Source: Pseudobdellovibrio sp031428275 (GTDB taxonomy: Bacteria > Bdellovibrionota > Bdellovibrionia > Bdellovibrionales > Bdellovibrionaceae). Taken from it: 64,000 nucleotides of DNA. Under the pieces are notes generated by a model, which was given only the letters and a program-made list of their open reading frames with translations, ran no database searches and was not told where the DNA came from. The first letter of the stretch is position 1, and the number at the start of each line of letters is the position of its first letter. The DNA is taken from positions 1 to 64,000 of the forward strand of contig JANPPC010000041.1 of NCBI GenBank assembly GCA_031428275.1. The letters are read 5' to 3'. This document shows, one piece after another, positions 7,710 to 16,957 of this stretch. The position numbers and the translations under genes are program-made.

Positions 7710-8486
7710 TTAAAGAACTTTTGCTTCGTCACGAAGAGCAGAAATCAATTGAGAAACTTGCGCAGCCGCATCACCAGCTAATAATTTTACCGCAGGCTTT
7801 TCGGCTGGCAAACTGTAACCAGTGTATTTTACTTTTTGTTCAGTGCCGGCGATTCCCAAAGATGAGAACTCAACCTCTTTGATTATTTTTTTCTTCGCCT
7901 TCATGATGCCGGGTAAGCTTGCGTATCTAGGCATATTCAAGCCTTTGTTCGCCGAGACCAAAGCCGGCGCAACCATTTGCACCACCTCTTTAGAGCCGCC
8001 ATCAACATCGCGCTCAACGGTTAAGTTTTCAGCCGCGGCCTCAAACTTTGAAACAACACTTGTGTGAGGAATTTCTAAAAATTCAGCAACCATCTGTGGC
8101 ACTGAAGATTGATTTGTATCAATAGCTAACTTACCTGTGAAAACAATATGAGCTCCGCCCTCTATCTTAATTGCGGCAGCCAAACATTTGGCTGTTGAGT
8201 AAGCGTCCAAATTTTCTGGAGAATTAACAACAATGGCCTCATCCGCGCCCATTGCTAGGCCGGTACGAAGCGCCTCGACAGCGCGAGCCTTTGGACCAGA
8301 AGTGATCACCCAAACTTGGGCGCCTGCATTTTTTTCGCGGAACTTGATTGCTTCTTCAACAGCGTACTCATCATAGGGATTCATAACCCACTTAATTCCC
8401 ACCGGATCGATACCAGACTGGTCTGGTAGAATTTTAATTTTAGTTTCTGTATCGGGAACTTGTTTAATACAAACAAAGATTTTCAT
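7710..8486 (-). CDS. etfB: Electron transfer flavoprotein beta subunit
   Basis: AMP-binding partner of EtfA. Seen: MKIFVCIKQVPDTETKIKI at the start, MNPYDEYAVEEAIKFRE, the signature region VNSPENLDAYSTAKCLAAAI, FTGKLAIDTNQSSVPQMVAE and the strongly conserved VERDVDGGSKEVVQMVAPAL followed by LNMPRYASLPGIMKAKKK. Length (258 aa) is typical. GAGG lies 4 bp before the ATG. It heads a minus-strand run (etfB-etfA-DUF374 and probably on into the parvulins) and is divergent from sdhC across 180 bp, which must hold promoters for both; no convincing -35/-10 pair was picked out there. Confidence 0.96.
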   Translation of the reverse strand: MKIFVCIKQVPDTETKIKILPDQSGIDPVGIKWVMNPYDEYAVEEAIKFREKNAGAQVWVITSGPKARAVEALRTGLAMGADEAIVVNSPENLDAYSTAKCLAAAIKIEGGAHIVFTGKLAIDTNQSSVPQMVAEFLEIPHTSVVSKFEAAAENLTVERDVDGGSKEVVQMVAPALVSANKGLNMPRYASLPGIMKAKKKIIKEVEFSSLGIAGTEQKVKYTGYSLPAEKPAVKLLAGDAAAQVSQLISALRDEAKVL

Positions 8487-8666
8487 AAAACCTCACTTGG
8501 TAATAGGCTTCTTGTTCTAGCTTAAGTGTCCGATAACATGAATCTATTTTATAATTAACGTGTTGCAAAACACGCTTGCCAAAGTGACAATCGTAGAAGC
8601 GAAGAGTAATTATAGTTGAAAACTAATTGATTTCGCTCTTACAGCAAAACATCGAAGGAATTTTAT

Positions 8667-9332
8667 ATGTTGGATTTTTTAAAGTCGTCGGTAGGACGCA
8701 AATACATCATGGGCCTAACCGGCTTAGTGTGGGTTGGCTTCGTATTAACTCACATGGCCGCGAACATGCTAATTTTATTTAGCGCTGAAGCGTATAACAA
8801 ATACGGACACGCACTCACCTCGAACAAACTTTTGCTTTATCCGGCAGAGGCTGTGCTGCTCACCGCAATAATCGTACATGTGATCTGTGCAATTTCTTTA
8901 ACGGTAGACAATCGCAAAGCGCGAAACTCTAGGTATGCAATGCAGCCAAGCGGAGCGAAGGCGCCTTCAAAGCCATCGCAGTTTATGGGAATTCAGGGAT
9001 CGATTATTCTGGCATTTATTATTTTACACTTAATTACATTTAAGTACGGTGCCCATTATGATGTGACCTATGATGGCGTTACCATGCGCGACTTACACAA
9101 ATTAATATTAGAAGTTTTTAAAAGCCCAGGCTACGTAGCTTGGTACTGTGTAAGCTTAGTTTTGCTATTGTTTCACTTAAGCCACGGGGCTCAATCTGTA
9201 TTTCAGTCTTTAGGCTTTTTAGAAAGAAAAATGCAGGGTGGAATTAAAACTTTGGCTTGGGCCTACGCAATTATTATCTTCTTAGGGTTTATATCTCAAC
9301 CTCTTTATGTTTTCGTAATTCATAAAAATTAA
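8667..9332 (+). CDS. sdhC: Succinate dehydrogenase cytochrome b subunit (single-chain, B type)
   Basis: Membrane anchor that carries heme and quinone sites for succinate:quinone oxidoreductase. At 221 residues with about five hydrophobic segments it matches the one-subunit, di-heme cytochromes of Bacillus and Wolinella rather than separate SdhC and SdhD. Histidines placed for heme binding are in LTHMAANML, IIVHVICAI, ILHLITFKY and LFHLSHGAQS. No sdhD follows; sdhA starts 12 bp later. The start has AAGGA at the right distance. In this type, electron transfer is coupled to the membrane potential, but the working direction in this organism cannot be read. Confidence 0.92.
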   Translation: MLDFLKSSVGRKYIMGLTGLVWVGFVLTHMAANMLILFSAEAYNKYGHALTSNKLLLYPAEAVLLTAIIVHVICAISLTVDNRKARNSRYAMQPSGAKAPSKPSQFMGIQGSIILAFIILHLITFKYGAHYDVTYDGVTMRDLHKLILEVFKSPGYVAWYCVSLVLLLFHLSHGAQSVFQSLGFLERKMQGGIKTLAWAYAIIIFLGFISQPLYVFVIHKN

Positions 9333-9344
9333 ACGGAGTCATTT

Positions 9345-11261
9345 ATGTCAATCATCTTAGACAGCAAAATTCCAAATGGTCCTGTAGAAACAAAATGGCA
9401 AAATCAAAAGTTCAACATGAAGTTGGTGAACCCCTCCAACAAGCGCAAGCATACTGTGATTGTCGTTGGCACAGGCTTAGCGGGCGCTTCTGCAGCAGCC
9501 ACCATGGGTGAACTGGGCTACAAAGTGAAAGCTTTTTGTGTTCACGCAACTCCTCGTCGCGCTCACTCGGTAGCTGCGCAAGGCGGTATAAACGGAGCGA
9601 AGAATTACCAGAATGATGGCGATTCAATCTATCGTTTATTTTATGACACAGTAAAGGGCGGAGACTTTCGCGCGCGCGAAGCAAACGTATACCGTCTAGC
9701 TGAGGCGTCTGTTAATATTATTGACCAAGCCGTTGCGCAAGGGGTTCCCCTGGCTCGTGAATACGGCGGATTATTATCAAATCGCTCTTTCGGAGGAGCT
9801 CAGGTTTCGCGAACGTTTTATGCGCGAGGGCAAACGGGGCAACAGTTATTATTGGGAGCTTATTCTGCGATGATGAGACAAGTCGACTTAGGAACGGTCG
9901 AATTGCACCCGCGTCGTGAAATGCTAGACGTTGTTACGATTGACGGGAAAGCTCGTGGAATCGTAGTTCGTGATTTAAACACGGGCGCATTAGAATCGCA
10001 CGAAGCGGATGTCGTCGTTTTAGCAACGGGCGGATATTCGAACGTTTTCTATCTATCAACTAATGCTATGGCTTGTGCGGTGACGGCCGCGTGGAAGGCT
10101 CATAAAAAAGGGTCTTACTTTGCAAACCCTTGCTACACTCAGATTCACCCCACTTGTATTCCGGTACATGGTGAAAATCAGTCGAAATTAACTTTGATGT
10201 CTGAGTCGTTACGTAACGATGGGCGCATTTGGGTTTCTTCTAAAAAAGGCGACAAGCGTATGCCACAGGATATTCCCGAGGGAGAGCGCGATTATTTCTT
10301 AGAACGCATTTATCCGAGCTTCGGTAATTTGGCTCCCCGAGACGTTGCCTCTCGCCAAGCTAAATTTCGCGTAGACGAAGGTTACGGCGTAATGGGCGAA
10401 ACAGCAGTTTACTTAGACTTTAAAGAATCAATCGGTCGCCTGGGCGAAGATAAAATTTCTGAGCGTTACGGAAATCTTTTTCAGATGTACGATAAGATCA
10501 CCGGCGAAAACCCTTACAAGCAACCAATGAGAATTTTTCCGGCTCCGCACTACACAATGGGTGGTCTTTGGGTCGATTATAACTTAATGAGCACTGTTCC
10601 GGGTTTGTTCGTGGCAGGAGAGGCCAATTTTTCTGACCATGGCGCGAATCGTTTAGGGGCTTCTGCGCTGATGCAAGGTTTAGCGGATGGCTATTTCGTA
10701 CTTCCGTACACAGTTGGCGACTACATTGCGAATACAAAGCTGGGTGAAGTTAAAACGACTGACGATTCATTTAAAAATTCTGAAAATGAAGTTAAAACTC
10801 AAATTCAAAAAATGATGAGCATTAAGGGTACGCGCACCGTTGACAGTCTTCATAAAGAGCTGGGCCTTGTCATGTGGGATAAATGTGGAATGTCTCGCAG
10901 CAAGGAAGGCTTGGCCGAAGCAATTGAAAAAATTAAAAAAATACGTGGAACTTTCTGGGGCGACGTACGAATTTCAGGGGCGCCAAATGAAATTAACACT
11001 GAACTAGAAAAAGCTGGCCGAGTGGCTGACTTTATCGAACTTGGTGAGCTGATGTGTCGTGATGCCCTAACGCGCGAAGAGTCGTGTGGTGGCCACTTCC
11101 GCGAAGAGCACCAAGTAGCCGGCGAAGCTAAGCGCGATGATGAAAACTTCTGCCACGTAGCCGCGTGGGAATGGAATGGGTCTGCTGACAAAGAACAGAC
11201 GCGCCATCAAGAAGAACTGAAATTCGACAACGTTAAACTTGCAACACGTTCTTACAAATAG
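9345..11261 (+). CDS. sdhA: Succinate dehydrogenase flavoprotein subunit
   Basis: Oxidises succinate to fumarate on a covalently bound FAD. Seen: Rossmann motif VIVVGTGLAGASAAATMGE (about 38-56); His74 in RRAHSVAAQGGING, the covalent FAD histidine; active-site TQIHPTCIPVHG; GGLWVDYNLMSTVPGLFVAG; and the second FAD contact SDHGANRLGASALMQGLADG. The 638-residue length and the C-terminal LTREESCGGHFREEHQ fit the long form that partners B-type cytochromes. It lies in sdhCAB order, 9 bp before sdhB. Confidence 0.97.
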   Translation: MSIILDSKIPNGPVETKWQNQKFNMKLVNPSNKRKHTVIVVGTGLAGASAAATMGELGYKVKAFCVHATPRRAHSVAAQGGINGAKNYQNDGDSIYRLFYDTVKGGDFRAREANVYRLAEASVNIIDQAVAQGVPLAREYGGLLSNRSFGGAQVSRTFYARGQTGQQLLLGAYSAMMRQVDLGTVELHPRREMLDVVTIDGKARGIVVRDLNTGALESHEADVVVLATGGYSNVFYLSTNAMACAVTAAWKAHKKGSYFANPCYTQIHPTCIPVHGENQSKLTLMSESLRNDGRIWVSSKKGDKRMPQDIPEGERDYFLERIYPSFGNLAPRDVASRQAKFRVDEGYGVMGETAVYLDFKESIGRLGEDKISERYGNLFQMYDKITGENPYKQPMRIFPAPHYTMGGLWVDYNLMSTVPGLFVAGEANFSDHGANRLGASALMQGLADGYFVLPYTVGDYIANTKLGEVKTTDDSFKNSENEVKTQIQKMMSIKGTRTVDSLHKELGLVMWDKCGMSRSKEGLAEAIEKIKKIRGTFWGDVRISGAPNEINTELEKAGRVADFIELGELMCRDALTREESCGGHFREEHQVAGEAKRDDENFCHVAAWEWNGSADKEQTRHQEELKFDNVKLATRSYK

Positions 11262-11270
11262 GAGCAAACG

Positions 11271-12062
11271 ATGGAATCAAAACAGAACATCAATTTAAAA
11301 CTTAAAGTTTGGCGACAAAAAAATGCTCAGTCGAAAGGTGAATTTGTAACTTACGATGCGAAAAATGTTTCTCCGGACGCATCTTTTTTAGAAATGCTTG
11401 ATACAGTCAATGAAGGCTTAATTCTTAAAGGCGAACAACCCATCGTATTCGACCATGACTGCCGCGAAGGAATTTGTGGAAGCTGCGGTTTTATGATTAA
11501 CGGAAACGCTCATGGTCCGCAAAAAGGCACGACAGTTTGTCAGTTACATATGCGCCAATTCAGCGACGGCGAAGAATTAGTATTAGAGCCCTGGAGAGCT
11601 TCGGCCTTTCCGGTTATGAAAGATTTAATGTGTGATCGTTCTGCATTAGATCGTATTATCCGCGCCGGAGGATATATTTCAGTAAATACGGGCGGAGCCA
11701 GGGACGCAAATAACATTTTAATTCCCAAAGTCGATGCTGATGAAGCTTTTATGTCAGCAACTTGCATCGGCTGCGGCGCTTGCGTAGCCTCTTGTAAAAA
11801 TGCATCGGCCGCATTATTTACAAGTGCAAAAATTTCTCATTTAGCTTATTTACCACAGGGTCAAGTCGAGCAAAATCAGAGAGCATTAGACATGGTTGCC
11901 CAGATGGACGCCGAGGGCTTTGGGGCCTGCACAACAACGGGCGCCTGCTCGGCAGCTTGCCCGAAAGAAATTTCATTAATTAACATCGCGAAAATGAATC
12001 GTGAATTTTTGCGCGCTTCGATCAATAAAAAAGAAGAAGTAGGCGGCGGAGACTTAGCTTAG
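11271..12062 (+). CDS. sdhB: Succinate dehydrogenase iron-sulfur subunit
   Basis: Carries three Fe-S clusters between FAD and heme. The N-terminal plant-type ferredoxin has cysteines 64, 69, 72 and 90 (DCREGICGSCGFMI ... TTVCQLHM) for [2Fe-2S]. The C-terminal half has CIGCGACVASC followed by CTTTGACSAACPKEIS, supplying the [4Fe-4S] and [3Fe-4S] ligands. Length (263 aa) matches the Wolinella/Bacillus-type subunit. Shine-Dalgarno GGAGC stands before the ATG. The operon ends with a terminator at 12082. Confidence 0.96.
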   Translation: MESKQNINLKLKVWRQKNAQSKGEFVTYDAKNVSPDASFLEMLDTVNEGLILKGEQPIVFDHDCREGICGSCGFMINGNAHGPQKGTTVCQLHMRQFSDGEELVLEPWRASAFPVMKDLMCDRSALDRIIRAGGYISVNTGGARDANNILIPKVDADEAFMSATCIGCGACVASCKNASAALFTSAKISHLAYLPQGQVEQNQRALDMVAQMDAEGFGACTTTGACSAACPKEISLINIAKMNREFLRASINKKEEVGGGDLA

Positions 12063-12081
12063 CTTTAACGGTTACCAAGAG

Positions 12082-12115
12082 CAGCGATTGTAAAAAATCG
12101 CTGTCTATTTTGTTT
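12082..12115 (+). terminator. Rho-independent terminator of sdhCAB
   Basis: Perfect 8-bp stem CAGCGATT/AATCGCTG with a GTAAAA loop, followed by the T-rich TCTATTTTGTTT, 20 bp after the sdhB stop. Confidence 0.75.
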
Positions 12116-12214
12116 ACGAATCTACCTTTTTTCTAAATTTAAAAACAAATAAAGCTAAGCTTTTGTGAAACTGTTAATATTCAACGAATGAGCCGGGGGG
12201 TTACATTGTTGAAT

Positions 12215-12718
12215 ATGAACAAGCCGATATGTAAAAAGCCTTTTATGACTACCATTCTGATTTTTTTATTTGCAGGCGCCTTGGCCCATGCAAAAACCAA
12301 CTTTCCAATGAATCCAGATTTAAATATGACTCCGGGCGCGCTGTGTACAGCCCCTGATTCGATCCGATATCCGTCTCGAATGGCATATTGCAGCCGTGAC
12401 GTGACGACAGATATGAAGTGGGCCGTGATCAACGCTTACGTACAGAAATTCAATTTTACGATCGACGCGAACAACCGATATGAGTTTAAAATTGATCACT
12501 TCATTCCTTTATGTATGGGCGGCGCGAACGACATAAAGAATTTATGGCCTCAGCATAAAGATGTTTATGAAGTGACCGACGAACTTGAACTTGTTTTGTG
12601 CCAATTACTTGCCGAAGGTAAGATCACACAACAGCGAGCCGTACAAAATCTGAAATTCGGCAAGTTCAACCTAGACCAAGTGCCCGCATTGATAAAAGAG
12701 GCAGATAAGTTAAGATAG
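12215..12718 (+). CDS. Secreted HNH-type nuclease-like protein
   Basis: Probably a periplasmic or secreted nuclease. A signal peptide (about MNKPICKKPFMTTILIFLF to ALAHA) is followed by a domain whose core is FKIDHFIPLCMGGANDIKNL and then WPQ: the first His of an HNH/beta-beta-alpha-metal finger, the conserved GGxNDIxNLWPQ strand-helix, and a helix rich in acidic residues. Four cysteines in the mature part suggest disulfides. The start is uncertain: ATG 12188, TTG 12206/12209 near a GGGGGG run, or ATG 12215 with the most compact signal peptide. Related small secreted HNH proteins are known but few have been assayed. A role in breaking down DNA outside the cell is inference. Confidence 0.7.
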   Translation: MNKPICKKPFMTTILIFLFAGALAHAKTNFPMNPDLNMTPGALCTAPDSIRYPSRMAYCSRDVTTDMKWAVINAYVQKFNFTIDANNRYEFKIDHFIPLCMGGANDIKNLWPQHKDVYEVTDELELVLCQLLAEGKITQQRAVQNLKFGKFNLDQVPALIKEADKLR

Positions 12719-12722
12719 ATGG

Positions 12723-13577
12723 ATGAAAGATTTTTTTAAAATTTTCGCCGGCCTATCAATCGTTATTATTGTTTTTATGTTTGGACGAAATTACGGAGAA
12801 GATAAGCTTCGCTCGTCCGAAGAGTTTCAAGCTTTAATTAAAAAAGAAACGCTATCTGACTTTAACAACAATAACCTTTCGAATATACGCATAAAGTTTC
12901 AAAATATTATTGATAGCGAAGAGACTAAAAAAGCCGCTGATGTCAGAGCGCAAATACTTCAGATTTTAATGGATGATTTGGGCCTAGCGATCAAAAATCC
13001 GCAAAAGTTTTTAAACCCCAGTCCCGAAAAAGCGTCGATCATTGTTGTAAGCTCAACCGGCGCGAAAACAGCCGCTGCTGCACCTAAAAATTTTAGCTCA
13101 TACGAGCAGCTTTTAACAAATTCTGCGAACACCGCGGAAGTTCGTAAAAACTTAAAAAATCTTGAAATAAAAGATCTTGATCAGTTCTTAACAGCGGCAA
13201 AGCCAGCCGAAGCAAAACAACTAGAGCTTCTGTTTGGCTCTTTCCGCGGCCGGGTGTTTGACGTAAATAGAAACGAATACGCAACACTGGTTATTGAAGT
13301 ATTGCCGACCCAAAAAAACGAAAAGAAAACTATCGATGGTCGTATTAAAATGTTCAAGGGTGGCCACGAAGTGATGGGAAGTAATTTTTCGGCTGAACGC
13401 CCTGGATATACGATTCAAAATTCATTAGGTTTAATTATCGATCAAGAAAACCGTTACTTTCAGGTTTATAAAATTAATGAAACAAGACAGCTTGCTGGAT
13501 TTTTCTATGAAAGACTGCCCGGAGGCACGACTAAGACGATCGGAAACTTTGTTGTTAACCGAGTCGATCAATTTTAA
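12723..13577 (+). CDS. Membrane-anchored protein of unknown function (284 aa)
   Basis: No family recognised. The N-terminus (FFKIFAGLSIVIIVFMFG) is a single transmembrane anchor, so the rest should lie in the periplasm. Residues 30-150 are helical and charged, with an Ala-rich stretch (GAKTAAAAPKNFSSY). From about residue 165 there is a beta-rich domain: FGSFRGRVFDVNRNEYATLV, then alternating strands ending GGTTKTIGNFVVNRVDQF. The gene starts 4 bp after the HNH gene stop, so the two may be co-expressed. The C-terminal beta domain might bind a ligand or wall polymer, but nothing identifies it. Confidence 0.75.
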   Translation: MKDFFKIFAGLSIVIIVFMFGRNYGEDKLRSSEEFQALIKKETLSDFNNNNLSNIRIKFQNIIDSEETKKAADVRAQILQILMDDLGLAIKNPQKFLNPSPEKASIIVVSSTGAKTAAAAPKNFSSYEQLLTNSANTAEVRKNLKNLEIKDLDQFLTAAKPAEAKQLELLFGSFRGRVFDVNRNEYATLVIEVLPTQKNEKKTIDGRIKMFKGGHEVMGSNFSAERPGYTIQNSLGLIIDQENRYFQVYKINETRQLAGFFYERLPGGTTKTIGNFVVNRVDQF

Positions 13578-13651
13578 ATTATTGTTAGTGATTGGCGAAA
13601 AGCGCAATTTATTGCTAAGCTGATCACTACAGTTAACGAACAGGATGCGGA

Positions 13652-14392
13652 ATGAAAAAAATATTGAGCTTACTTTGTTTTACAACAATCGTTCTGTTTT
13701 TCTTTACAACAGTCGATGCACAACAACTGCCAAACGCTAAGCCACAGACGACTATCGAGGCGAAAGCAAATGCAATTATGGCCAAGCTTCCGAACCCGAG
13801 AGTTGAGTTTCCGATTCTTGATGCAAAAAAAATGACTCCCGCCCAAAAAATTGCATTCACCCAGAAGTATTGCGCAATTTACGAATCCGCATATGAGAAG
13901 GCTTATGTTGAGCAATATAAAATCGACCCATCTTTTTCGCCATTCAAAAAGTTTTGTGCGCGGAGAGAGGCCAATCAAGGTAAGAACGCTTCTAGTTTTA
14001 TTGGCGATGCGAAAGGTTTTAAAGGTAAGTTGGATAAACTAGCTTCCCGCTTTGAGCTTGAAGGCGGCCTCGAAAAGGCTCTGGAAGCTACCGCGCAAAA
14101 AGCAACCCTTAGTGAAGTAAATAAAATGACAACGGATATCGAAAAAAAACTTTCAGACATGCAGATTCAGATAGAGACAGCAACTTCTGCAGCCGAAAAC
14201 GCTAAAAAAGAAATTTTGTCTTTGAAAGAGAAGTTGGCTTTAGTTCAACAAAATACTGAGTCCTCACAAGCGAAAAGTTTTCTAAATAAGGCGGGCTTGT
14301 CTACGACAGCAGCAAGCCGCACAGTCGAGATTTTAATACTTTTGTTAACTGGACTGAGTGCGTTTACGATTTACAAATTAAATATTTTCTAA
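13652..14392 (+). CDS. Coiled-coil envelope protein with signal peptide and C-terminal TM
   Basis: Not recognised. A signal peptide (ILSLLCFTTIVLFFFTTVDA, cleaved near A-QQ) leads into a region rich in Lys/Glu/Ala. Residues 115-210 are a predicted coiled coil (MTTDIEKKLSDMQIQIETAT, AKKEILSLKEKLALVQQN). The last 20 residues, ILILLLTGLSAFTIYKLNIF, are one hydrophobic segment ending at the C-terminus. That gives an exported protein tethered at its C-terminal end. Two cysteines (KYCAIYE and KKFCARRE) are 33 residues apart in the N-terminal third. It precedes the cupin gene by 9 bp. Confidence 0.75.
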   Translation: MKKILSLLCFTTIVLFFFTTVDAQQLPNAKPQTTIEAKANAIMAKLPNPRVEFPILDAKKMTPAQKIAFTQKYCAIYESAYEKAYVEQYKIDPSFSPFKKFCARREANQGKNASSFIGDAKGFKGKLDKLASRFELEGGLEKALEATAQKATLSEVNKMTTDIEKKLSDMQIQIETATSAAENAKKEILSLKEKLALVQQNTESSQAKSFLNKAGLSTTAASRTVEILILLLTGLSAFTIYKLNIF

Positions 14393-14401
14393 AGGCTTAA
14401 C

Positions 14402-15034
14402 GTGAAAATACAAAAAAATAATCCATTCGGAAGTCACTATTTCAAGACGGCACAAATGTTCTTGTCAAAAGACGAAGATCAATACAGCTACAAAATTTAT
14501 GTTGGAGAAAAGACCTTTCATTTAGACGCGGGCGACTGTTGCTTTTATTTAAGCAACGATAAAAAAAGAGCGCTATCTGCGCGCGGTAAAAAGCAGATCA
14601 AATCAAAGCATTTTGCAACGATTATACGAGGCTACGCCCCACCTGAAAAAACAGCGAGTATTCATTTAGAAACAAACCTTCCGTACGTTAACGGTTGTTC
14701 AACTCGACAAATTTTCACTCCGGAGCGTGCTGGTGACCCCACCTGGCAGATGTTAAAAATGCCAATGGGTACGATAGAACAGTTACATCACATCCACCCC
14801 ACGGCCCGGGCCGTCTACGTCTATCAGGGGCGCGGAATTAGCGTAGTTGGTACGCCAACGTACGCAGTAAAAACAGAACTTGTACCGGGAATGGTTTGTG
14901 TGCTTGAGCCAATGTGCCCACACCACTTTGAAACAACTGATAGCGAATTGATTGTTTTGCCCGTGCATATTTGGAGTTCAACAGAGGGGCTAGATTTTAA
15001 CCACCCCATGTTTCACGGAACGTTGAAAGCATAA
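14402..15034 (+). CDS. Cupin-fold protein of unknown substrate
   Basis: The second half is a cupin barrel: motif 1 HHIHPTARAVYVYQGRG (two His and a Glu-like position), then PGMVCVLEPMCPHHFETTD as motif 2, and a tail LPVHIWSSTEGLDFNHPMFH with further histidines that could ligate metal. The first 90 residues are an unfamiliar domain with paired Cys (GDCCFYL). It starts at GTG 14402, 9 bp after the previous stop. It may be a dioxygenase, isomerase or sugar-binding sensor; the metal-binding His set is complete enough to suggest an enzyme. It ends 4 bp from the convergent Dlt-like operon. Confidence 0.7.
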   Translation: MKIQKNNPFGSHYFKTAQMFLSKDEDQYSYKIYVGEKTFHLDAGDCCFYLSNDKKRALSARGKKQIKSKHFATIIRGYAPPEKTASIHLETNLPYVNGCSTRQIFTPERAGDPTWQMLKMPMGTIEQLHHIHPTARAVYVYQGRGISVVGTPTYAVKTELVPGMVCVLEPMCPHHFETTDSELIVLPVHIWSSTEGLDFNHPMFHGTLKA

Positions 15035-15038
15035 AGAA

Positions 15039-15662
15039 TTAGTCCTTTAAGGTGCTTGGCGTGGCGGGTCGGCAATAACTGAAATCAGAGTCAATATCGT
15101 ATTGCTTGCAATCAAGCTTTTTAACAGCGCCCAAATAGAAATTATTTTGGCGTATTTTAAAAGTTCTAAAGTAAAGCAGTGGCGTCGGCGATAAAGCTTT
15201 AAACACAAGAACGAGTTCTTTGTCGCGCATATAAACCCGCTTTAGAAAAAAATCCTTAGATTTTATTCCGGATTTTTCGAATTCTAAATTATGTAAACTC
15301 ACTAATTTTTGTATCGGAGCCCCCAAGAAAGTCTGGCGAGTCCAATTCATCTGGCCACGATTTCTAGAGAAGATCGGCTTCGTGTATAGCCCGATAAAAA
15401 ACTGAGTCCGATCATAAAAAATGAATTCGATCTCTATAGTAAAGGGATCGTTGCCCAGCAATCGCGACGCATAATTTGTAGACAGATTAGTTTTTGTAAC
15501 CGCAGCCACGCTATCGTACTTTGGATGAGAACTTAAAAGTTTCGCGACAGCATCTAAGTCGAAGCGATTATTAAACATATTTGCCTGCCAGCCAAATAAC
15601 CCAACCAGCGTTAGCATTAAAATTAAGATAGTTGAGCAAAATATTTTTAAGCCAAGTGACAT
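15039..15662 (-). CDS. Anchored periplasmic protein, last gene of Dlt-like operon
   Basis: Not recognised. An N-terminal transmembrane segment (IFCSTILILMLTLVGLFGW) precedes about 180 residues of beta-rich, basic sequence with two or three Cys near the end (KKLDCKQYDI, SYCRPATPS). It overlaps the MBOAT gene by one base (stop/start TAATG type), so it is translated with it. By position it takes the place of DltD in dlt operons, but it is half the length of DltD and lacks its SGNH-hydrolase motifs, so any equivalence is positional only. Confidence 0.72.
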   Translation of the reverse strand: MSLGLKIFCSTILILMLTLVGLFGWQANMFNNRFDLDAVAKLLSSHPKYDSVAAVTKTNLSTNYASRLLGNDPFTIEIEFIFYDRTQFFIGLYTKPIFSRNRGQMNWTRQTFLGAPIQKLVSLHNLEFEKSGIKSKDFFLKRVYMRDKELVLVFKALSPTPLLYFRTFKIRQNNFYLGAVKKLDCKQYDIDSDFSYCRPATPSTLKD

Positions 15663-16957
15663 TAGTAACGATAACTATGAATAACAATCATAATTCCCCA
15701 CGTAATCAAAACGCCAAGCCAGCCCAAAAGCCTTTGACCGTTAAAAAATTTAAAATTAAAAACTAACGAAAAATAGACAGCCAGCCCATGCAAAACGAAA
15801 AAGAAAAGCACCTCGCTAGAAAGGTAATTTTTACTATTATCTACCAAAACGAAGAAGTTTTCTTTAGTCGTGTGCATGAGCGAAGTGAAAAAAAATGTAA
15901 CAAAGACGGCTAGAAATAAAGACTTAGATTTTTTGTAGATAGGAAAAAAAACAGCCCAGTTATAAAAATTAAAGAAGTATGTATTCCACCGCCGCCACCT
16001 GTCAGCCGGCGAGGCTGCCAGCAGAGGCAAAAGATAAGGCGCCGGCATACTATAACCAGAAACTTTGATCAGCCCCACAGGAATACAGATTGAAGAAACA
16101 CTTAACAGATAGACAGTAAGGTATGACCACAGGCCGGATTGAAGAAATGAACTGAAGTCTAGAGATCCGAAGGCTGAAGAGCCGCTATTTTTAAGTATCT
16201 GTAAAACATAAATAAAAAAGAAGCCCAGGATAACGTCGACGAGCCCAGATATTCGGGCAACAGATTTGTCTTTTTTCCAATAACTGAATCGTGTTGGTAT
16301 TGGATATAAAACATTAGCCGGGTGCCATAACTGCAGCGAGAAAAGGCCAATATTCTCTGCCCTTGATTTCGCTTCATAGTATTCAAGCAAAGGTAAATAC
16401 AATAAAAAGATAAGGCGACTGTACGAAAAAGCACCTAAGATATGAAAATCACTATCAAAATAAATAATCGCGTAACAGACATTAATTAAAAAAATACAAA
16501 CAAAGCTCGTAACAATCGTTTTCTTTACGAAGTCTTTATTCTGAAATATGTGGAAGACGAATCTTAGCGCCAGTCGAGAAACTAAAAAATAGCCCACGCT
16601 AACTAATGCGGCCTTCATGTCTGCCGATAAAAAAGAGTAAGAAAATACTAAAAAAATGGATAGTATTTTGAAAACGAATCCGACTCGTAAGCTTTTCAAA
16701 AAGTTTGAAAAAACAATTGGAATAAAGCATAGAATTGCTAGAAAACTGTAATAAACGACAAGCTTTTCGTTGATAGATTTCCAGAAGTAAAGAGTTTTTT
16801 GATTATACCAGAAAGCGATTGCCAAAGACAAAATTAGAAGCCAAATGGTTGCTTGAAAGAAAGATTCACGTTGAAGCTTGGCATCTATGAAGCCCTCTAC
16901 TTTGAGCCGCCTCAGTATAATTTTTTCAGTCAGCCAGTCAGGGCTAAATTTTTCCAT
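15662..16957 (-). CDS. MBOAT-family membrane acyltransferase (DltB-like)
   Basis: A polytopic membrane protein (431 aa, roughly ten to twelve hydrophobic segments) of the membrane-bound O-acyltransferase class, which moves an acyl or aminoacyl group from a carrier thioester across the membrane to a surface polymer. Seen: ASPADRWRRWNTYFFNFYNW, matching the family's S-x-x-x-x-W-R-R-W-N/H block, and the downstream FFFTSLMHT whose His362 is the likely catalytic histidine. It directly follows a carrier protein gene (one-base overlap) and an adenylating enzyme, the same set as dltA-dltC-dltB. The N-terminal 45 residues are cytosolic and charged. Acceptor and acyl group are unknown. Confidence 0.75.
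   Translation of the reverse strand: MEKFSPDWLTEKIILRRLKVEGFIDAKLQRESFFQATIWLLILSLAIAFWYNQKTLYFWKSINEKLVVYYSFLAILCFIPIVFSNFLKSLRVGFVFKILSIFLVFSYSFLSADMKAALVSVGYFLVSRLALRFVFHIFQNKDFVKKTIVTSFVCIFLINVCYAIIYFDSDFHILGAFSYSRLIFLLYLPLLEYYEAKSRAENIGLFSLQLWHPANVLYPIPTRFSYWKKDKSVARISGLVDVILGFFFIYVLQILKNSGSSAFGSLDFSSFLQSGLWSYLTVYLLSVSSICIPVGLIKVSGYSMPAPYLLPLLAASPADRWRRWNTYFFNFYNWAVFFPIYKKSKSLFLAVFVTFFFTSLMHTTKENFFVLVDNSKNYLSSEVLFFFVLHGLAVYFSLVFNFKFFNGQRLLGWLGVLITWGIMIVIHSYRY

Noticed and set aside
8487..8666. Search for promoter pair between etfB and sdhC
   Set aside because: TTGCCA (8576) has no -10 element at an acceptable distance; no call made.
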